Shown here piece after piece: positions 61,061-64,000 of a DNA stretch of 64,000 nucleotides (within the stretch, counting starts at the first letter, position 1; each line of letters starts with the position of its first letter). The position numbers and the translations under genes are program-made. The DNA is taken from NCBI RefSeq assembly GCF_000504305.1, contig NZ_KI632512.1, positions 652,388 to 716,387 on the forward strand, in the 5' to 3' direction. The notes under the pieces were generated by a model. The model was not told the origin of the DNA and made no database searches. It saw only the letters and a list, made by a program, of their open reading frames with translations. The stretch is from Nitratidesulfovibrio termitidis HI1 (GTDB taxonomy: Bacteria > Desulfobacterota > Desulfovibrionia > Desulfovibrionales > Desulfovibrionaceae).

Positions 61061-62035
61061 CTAGTCGCGCGCCCGAAACGCCGAGGTCCGGGCCAGTTCT
61101 TCCCACAGTTCCCGTTCACGCGGGGTGGCTTCCGCAGGCGTGCGGATGCCGATGCGCACATACTGGTCGCCGCGCGCCGCGCCTGTTCCCAGCCCCTTGC
61201 CGCGCAGCCGCAGCTTGCGCCCGCTGCACGCGCCGGGGGCCACGGTAACGTCCACCTCGCCGTCCAGCGTGGGCACGCGCACTGTTGCGCCAAGGGCCGC
61301 TTCCCACGGGGCCAGTTGCAGGTCGTAGATCACGTTGTCGCCATCCAGGGTAAACTGCGGATGCGGGGCCACGCGCACCTTCAGGTACAGGTCGCCCGCC
61401 GGGCCGCCGCCCATGCCGGGGTCGCCCTGCCCCGCAAGCCGGATGCGCCCGCCTTCGCGCACGCCGGAGGGAATGTTCACCTCCAGCGTCTTGCTGCCGC
61501 CGTTCGCCTCGCGCAGGGTCACGGCCTTGCGCCCGCCCCGGTAGGCTTCTTCGAGCGTCAGCGAAAATTCGGCCTCCACGTCGCGGCCACGCCGCTGCCG
61601 GGCCGAAAAGTTGCCGAACGGGTCCGGCCCGAAGCCGCCCTGTCCGCCCGGACCTCCCGGACCGCCCTGACCGCGCGCCCGCCCACCGCCACCACCGAAT
61701 AGCGTCTCGAAGAAGTCGCTGAACCCCGCACCTTCAAAGCCGCGCCCGCCGCCAAAGTCGAAACGCACGTTCTCGAAGCCGGGCGCGCCCTGAAACTGTT
61801 GTCCGTGCTGCCAGTTAGGCCCAAGTTGATCGTAGAGCCGACGCTTCTCGTCGTCCTTGAGCACCTCGTAGGCTTCGTTGATTTCCTTGAAGCGGTCTTC
61901 CGCGTTCTTGTCGCCGGGGTTCAGGTCCGGGTGATACTTGCGGGCAAGCTTCTTGTACGCCTTCGAGATGTCGTCGCGCGGGGAGGAACGCTCCACGCCC
62001 AGCAATTTGTAATAGTCCTTGTATTCGACTGCCAT
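61061..62035 (-). CDS. cbpA: CbpA-type DnaJ co-chaperone
   Basis: 324 residues. J domain at 1-70 with HPD (YHPDLNPGDKNAEDRFKEINEAYEVL), a Gly/Phe-rich linker lengthened by GGPGGPGG repeats, and the two-part C-terminal substrate domain (RRGRDVEAEFSLTLEEAYRGG...). No zinc-finger CxxCxGxG repeats, so it is CbpA/type II rather than DnaJ. It stimulates DnaK. The ATG 62035 is preceded by AAAGGAGAGC. Head of cbpA-cbpM-clpB, probably a heat-shock operon. Confidence 0.9.
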   Translation of the reverse strand: MAVEYKDYYKLLGVERSSPRDDISKAYKKLARKYHPDLNPGDKNAEDRFKEINEAYEVLKDDEKRRLYDQLGPNWQHGQQFQGAPGFENVRFDFGGGRGFEGAGFSDFFETLFGGGGGRARGQGGPGGPGGQGGFGPDPFGNFSARQRRGRDVEAEFSLTLEEAYRGGRKAVTLREANGGSKTLEVNIPSGVREGGRIRLAGQGDPGMGGGPAGDLYLKVRVAPHPQFTLDGDNVIYDLQLAPWEAALGATVRVPTLDGEVDVTVAPGACSGRKLRLRGKGLGTGAARGDQYVRIGIRTPAEATPRERELWEELARTSAFRARD

Positions 62036-62335
62036 CTCGTATAGCTCTCCTTTAGCGTCGATGAGGCTGCAAACCTGCTGCCATTGTAGGATAATCCGAC
62101 GCGCCCCGGTGTCAAGCGGCTTGCGTCAAAAGACCGACGGACAATGCGCCCAACCCGTTGCCGCGCGCCCTTCCGTACGCCCGACCGGGCCGCCCCGCAT
62201 GCCGTCTGCCATGCCGCCGCATGGTCCCATCCCCCTCGACGACCGCAGCCCGCTGCGCTACAAACGCCAAACGGGACCGCGTTTCCACGGCCCCGCCCTT
62301 TCATACCCCCAAACCGGCCCCGCCACCGTCACCGC
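62036..62335. other. Divergent cbpA / deacetylase region
   Basis: 300 bases without a supported gene. It contains a promoter candidate for cbpA at 62088-62115. Nothing clear was seen for the rightward deacetylase gene, which also lacks a Shine-Dalgarno. Confidence 0.5.
62088..62115 (-). promoter_or_regulatory. Putative promoter of cbpA-cbpM-clpB
   Basis: On the minus strand TTGACA (62115-62110), 16 bases, TATCCT (62093-62088), then ACAATGG. The CTTGACAC context also fits a sigma-32 -35 (CTTGAA), but the downstream half is not CCCCAT-like. Confidence 0.5.
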
Positions 62336-63469
62336 ATGTCCGCATCCCGCCCCGCCGTATCCGCTGGCCTGAAGAGCCTGCCCGTGCTGATGTACCACTA
62401 CGTCAGCCGCAGAAAGAATTCCATCGCCGTCCATCCCGACACCTTCGAGGCCCACTGCCAAGCCATGCGCCGCGCCGGGTGGACCGGCATCGGTCTGGCC
62501 GAGGCCGAGGCCTATCTGCTGGGCGAAGCGCCCCTGCCGCCGCGCAGCGCGCTGATCACCTTTGACGACGGGTTTCTGGACAACTACGTCTACGCCTGGC
62601 CCATTCTGAAAAAGTACGGGCACAAGGGCGTCATCTTTGCCGTGGCGGGCAAACTGGAACAGGGCACGCCCCGCCCCACCCTGGACGACGTGCGCGCGGG
62701 CCGCATCCGCGAAGACGACCTGCCCCGCGTGGATGCCCCCTACGTACGGCATGAACTGGGCTTTGACGAGCGCAAGGACCTGTTCTGCAACTGGGACGAG
62801 GCGCGGCTGATGGAGGCTGACGGCACCATGGCCGTGGCCGCCCATTCCCACTGGCACCACGCCGTGTTCGCCAAGCCGGAGTTCAAGGGCTTTCACGCCC
62901 CCGGCCACCGCTCGCGCACCTTCGACCGGGTGGATTTTGCCGTGCCGTGGGGGCTGCCCGCCTTTCCCCAGCGCCCCGCCCTGCTGCGCCGCGCCTTCGT
63001 GCCCGACCCGCAACTGGTGGAGGCCATCCGTGTCCTGGTTCCCCAGGACAAGGCCGGGGCCTACGCCTTTTTCCAGGATTCCGGCAAGGTGCGTGAACTT
63101 GAAGTATTGGTTGAAGCCTGCGCTGCCACGCCACCCGGCCTTGGCGCGTATGAATCCGACGCCGACCGCACCGCCCGCATGACGCGCGAACTGTCTGCCT
63201 GCGCCGCCACCCTTGCCGATGAACTGGGCCACCCCGTGCGCTCGCTGTGCTGGCCGTGGGGTGCGTACTGCGACGAAGCCCGCGACATCGCACGGACCCT
63301 TGGCTTTTCCGTGTTCTTCGCCACCACCATGGGGCCCAACCCGCCCGGCTGCGCCGCCCACGTCCACCGCTTCAAGGCCAAGGACAAACCCGCGTCGTGG
63401 TTGCTGCTGCGCCTGTTCCTGTACTCGCGCCCCTGGCTGGCCGGGCTGTACGCGAAGATGCGGTTGTAG
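62336..63469 (+). CDS. Polysaccharide deacetylase-family protein
   Basis: 377 residues. Carbohydrate esterase 4 (NodB) features: PVLMYHYVS at the N-terminus, ALITFDDGFLDNYVYAWPILKKYGHKGVIFAVAG with the metal/catalytic Asp pair, and a middle AAHSHWHHAVF likely giving the His ligands. A second half (DRTARMTRELSACAATLADELGHPVRSLCWPWGAYCDEARDIARTLGFSVFFATT) matches the NodB end. No signal peptide, so a cytoplasmic or membrane-face role in glycan modification is possible. ATG 62336 begins the conserved part; the frame is open to 62144. Confidence 0.85.
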   Translation: MSASRPAVSAGLKSLPVLMYHYVSRRKNSIAVHPDTFEAHCQAMRRAGWTGIGLAEAEAYLLGEAPLPPRSALITFDDGFLDNYVYAWPILKKYGHKGVIFAVAGKLEQGTPRPTLDDVRAGRIREDDLPRVDAPYVRHELGFDERKDLFCNWDEARLMEADGTMAVAAHSHWHHAVFAKPEFKGFHAPGHRSRTFDRVDFAVPWGLPAFPQRPALLRRAFVPDPQLVEAIRVLVPQDKAGAYAFFQDSGKVRELEVLVEACAATPPGLGAYESDADRTARMTRELSACAATLADELGHPVRSLCWPWGAYCDEARDIARTLGFSVFFATTMGPNPPGCAAHVHRFKAKDKPASWLLLRLFLYSRPWLAGLYAKMRL

Positions 63470-63479
63470 AAAAATCAAT

Positions 63480-63544
63480 GCGGGGGAAGAAACCTTTTGG
63501 AAAAGGTTTCTTCCCCCGCACCCCCAACTTCCCAAACTTTTCAA
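63480..63544 (+). repeat. 3'-end repeat element A, copy 2 (after the deacetylase gene)
   Basis: Perfect 19-bp stem GCGGGGGAAGAAACCTTTT (63480-63498) / AAAAGGTTTCTTCCCCCGC (63501-63519), then ACCCCCAACTT and CCCAAACTTTTCAA (63531-63544). It starts ten bases past the deacetylase stop. The stem differs from copy 1 at many positions but stays paired. Confidence 0.9.
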
Positions 63545-63581
63545 ATGGTGGGATTCCAGATCGCCAAGCGTTGCCCCACAA

Positions 63582-63637
63582 ATGGGGGGTACAGGGGGCA
63601 TGGCCCCCTGTCCGCCGGAGGCATATAAAACCCCTCC
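63582..63637 (-). repeat. 3'-end repeat element B, copy 3 (after the threonine aldolase gene)
   Basis: Minus strand: GGAGGGGTTTTATATGCCTCC, GGCGGACAGGGGGCC, then GCCCCCTGTACCCCCCAT. It is 25 bases past the aldolase stop. Relative to copy 1 the stem base pair G-C is A-T here (ACAGGGGGC / GCCCCCTGT), a compensatory change. Confidence 0.8.
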
Positions 63638-63662
63638 AGTTGTAGGATTCCTTGGACTTTAC

Positions 63663-64000
63663 CTACCCCAGCGCCTTCACGGCGTCGGTGAATTCCCGCA
63701 CGTCTTCCTCGGTGGTGTCGAAGCTGGTCATCCAGCGCACCTCGTGCAGCACCGGGTCCCATTCGTAGAAATAGAAATCCTGCTGCAACTTCGCGATGTG
63801 TTCGGGCGAAAGGCGCGCGAACACCGCGTTGGCCTCCACGGGCCGGGTGATGGTGACGTGCGGCAGGCCGCGCAGGCTGTCGGCCATCAGGCGGGCCATG
63901 TCGTTGGCGTTGCGGGCGTTTTCCAGCCACAGGCCGTCGTGCAGCATTTCGATGAACTGCGCGGCGATGAAGCGCATCTTGGAAATGAGCTGCATGCCCT
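63663..64000 (-). CDS. Threonine aldolase-family PLP enzyme, C-terminal fragment
   Basis: About 112 residues; the gene continues beyond the right edge. The sequence KMRFIAAQFIEMLHDGLWLENARNANDMARLMADSL, then PVEANAVFARLS and FYEWDPVLHEVRWMTSFDTTEEDVREFTDAVKALG matches the C-terminal part of low-specificity L-threonine aldolases, which cleave threonine/allo-threonine to glycine and acetaldehyde. The PLP lysine lies outside the window. The stop is TAG-strand-reverse at 63663-63665, followed by element B. Confidence 0.85.
   Translation of the reverse strand, partial: GMQLISKMRFIAAQFIEMLHDGLWLENARNANDMARLMADSLRGLPHVTITRPVEANAVFARLSPEHIAKLQQDFYFYEWDPVLHEVRWMTSFDTTEEDVREFTDAVKALG

Noticed and set aside
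62110-62115. Definite sigma-32 promoter before cbpA
   Set aside because: The -35 half (CTTGAC) fits, but no CCCCATNT-like -10 follows; kept only as a sigma-70-like candidate.

Overview
The window is about 67% GC by eye, densely coded, and reads as a chromosomal segment of a sulfate-reducing delta-proteobacterium of the Desulfovibrio vulgaris type (Desulfovibrio/Nitratidesulfovibrio). Evidence for this is the cytochrome c553 pair beside a cox operon, the archaeal-style split glutamate synthase, the PxxKW cysteine-rich protein, the HU-dapF-dapA-MCP and cbpA-cbpM-clpB blocks, and the recurrent GC-rich 3'-end hairpins. No rRNA, tRNA, CRISPR array or intact transposase was recognised.

Layout. 1-5 kb: the end of alanine dehydrogenase and a five-gene NitT/TauT-type ABC importer (ATPase, binding protein, two permeases, second ATPase) with unusually asymmetric ATPases. 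5-11 kb: an MgtE Mg2+ channel divergent from the de novo NAD operon nadC-nadA-nadB, then a small AT-rich orphan gene. 11-16.4 kb: larC-larB (nickel-pincer cofactor; LarC carries a 95-residue His-rich insert) and an Fe-S aldo/keto reductase divergent from an AraC_N regulator. 16.5-24 kb: a leftward respiratory operon, c553-like, c553, Sco, CoxA, CoxC, CoxD, diheme CoxB, CtaB and DUF4079, with four 11-bp direct repeats upstream of its promoter. 24-29.5 kb: secF-secD-yajC and a Kef-type antiporter. 29.6-34.7 kb: three-piece glutamate synthase and a carboxylesterase. 34.7-40 kb: MTA/SAH deaminase, PxxKW protein, M20 peptidase and MnmG. 40-48 kb: PilZ protein, CorC-like CBS protein, Lnt, RF2 (programmed +1 frameshift), an active-looking diguanylate cyclase, a MinD-type ATPase and HU. 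48-51.4 kb: a lipoprotein gene with an in-frame UGA best read as selenocysteine in a UshA-like protein, then dapF and dapA. 51.8-54.6 kb: a chemoreceptor with a sigma-28 promoter, followed by a roughly 320-bp MITE-like element. 54.6-64 kb: a cyclase-family protein, AspA, a periplasmic cyclophilin, the cbpA-cbpM-clpB chaperone operon, a polysaccharide deacetylase and the end of a threonine aldolase.

How it fits together. The cox block is a complete kit for an oxygen-reducing terminal oxidase (catalytic core, Cu delivery, heme O synthesis, c-type donors) in what is otherwise an anaerobe. NadA, glutamate synthase and the Fe-S reductase depend on Fe-S clusters, and LarBC and the predicted selenoprotein point to nickel and selenium metabolism, all typical of sulfate reducers. 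PilZ, diguanylate cyclase, MinD-type ATPase and sigma-28-driven MCP give a signalling and motility flavour.

Most notable observations: the UGA-containing UshA-like gene (about 48.1-49.4 kb), the complementary NBD defects of the ABC importer, two families of covarying 3'-end hairpins, the MITE after the MCP gene, the phased 11-bp repeats before the cox operon, and the His-rich LarC. All family assignments come from reading translated sequence and known motifs; no database search was run.
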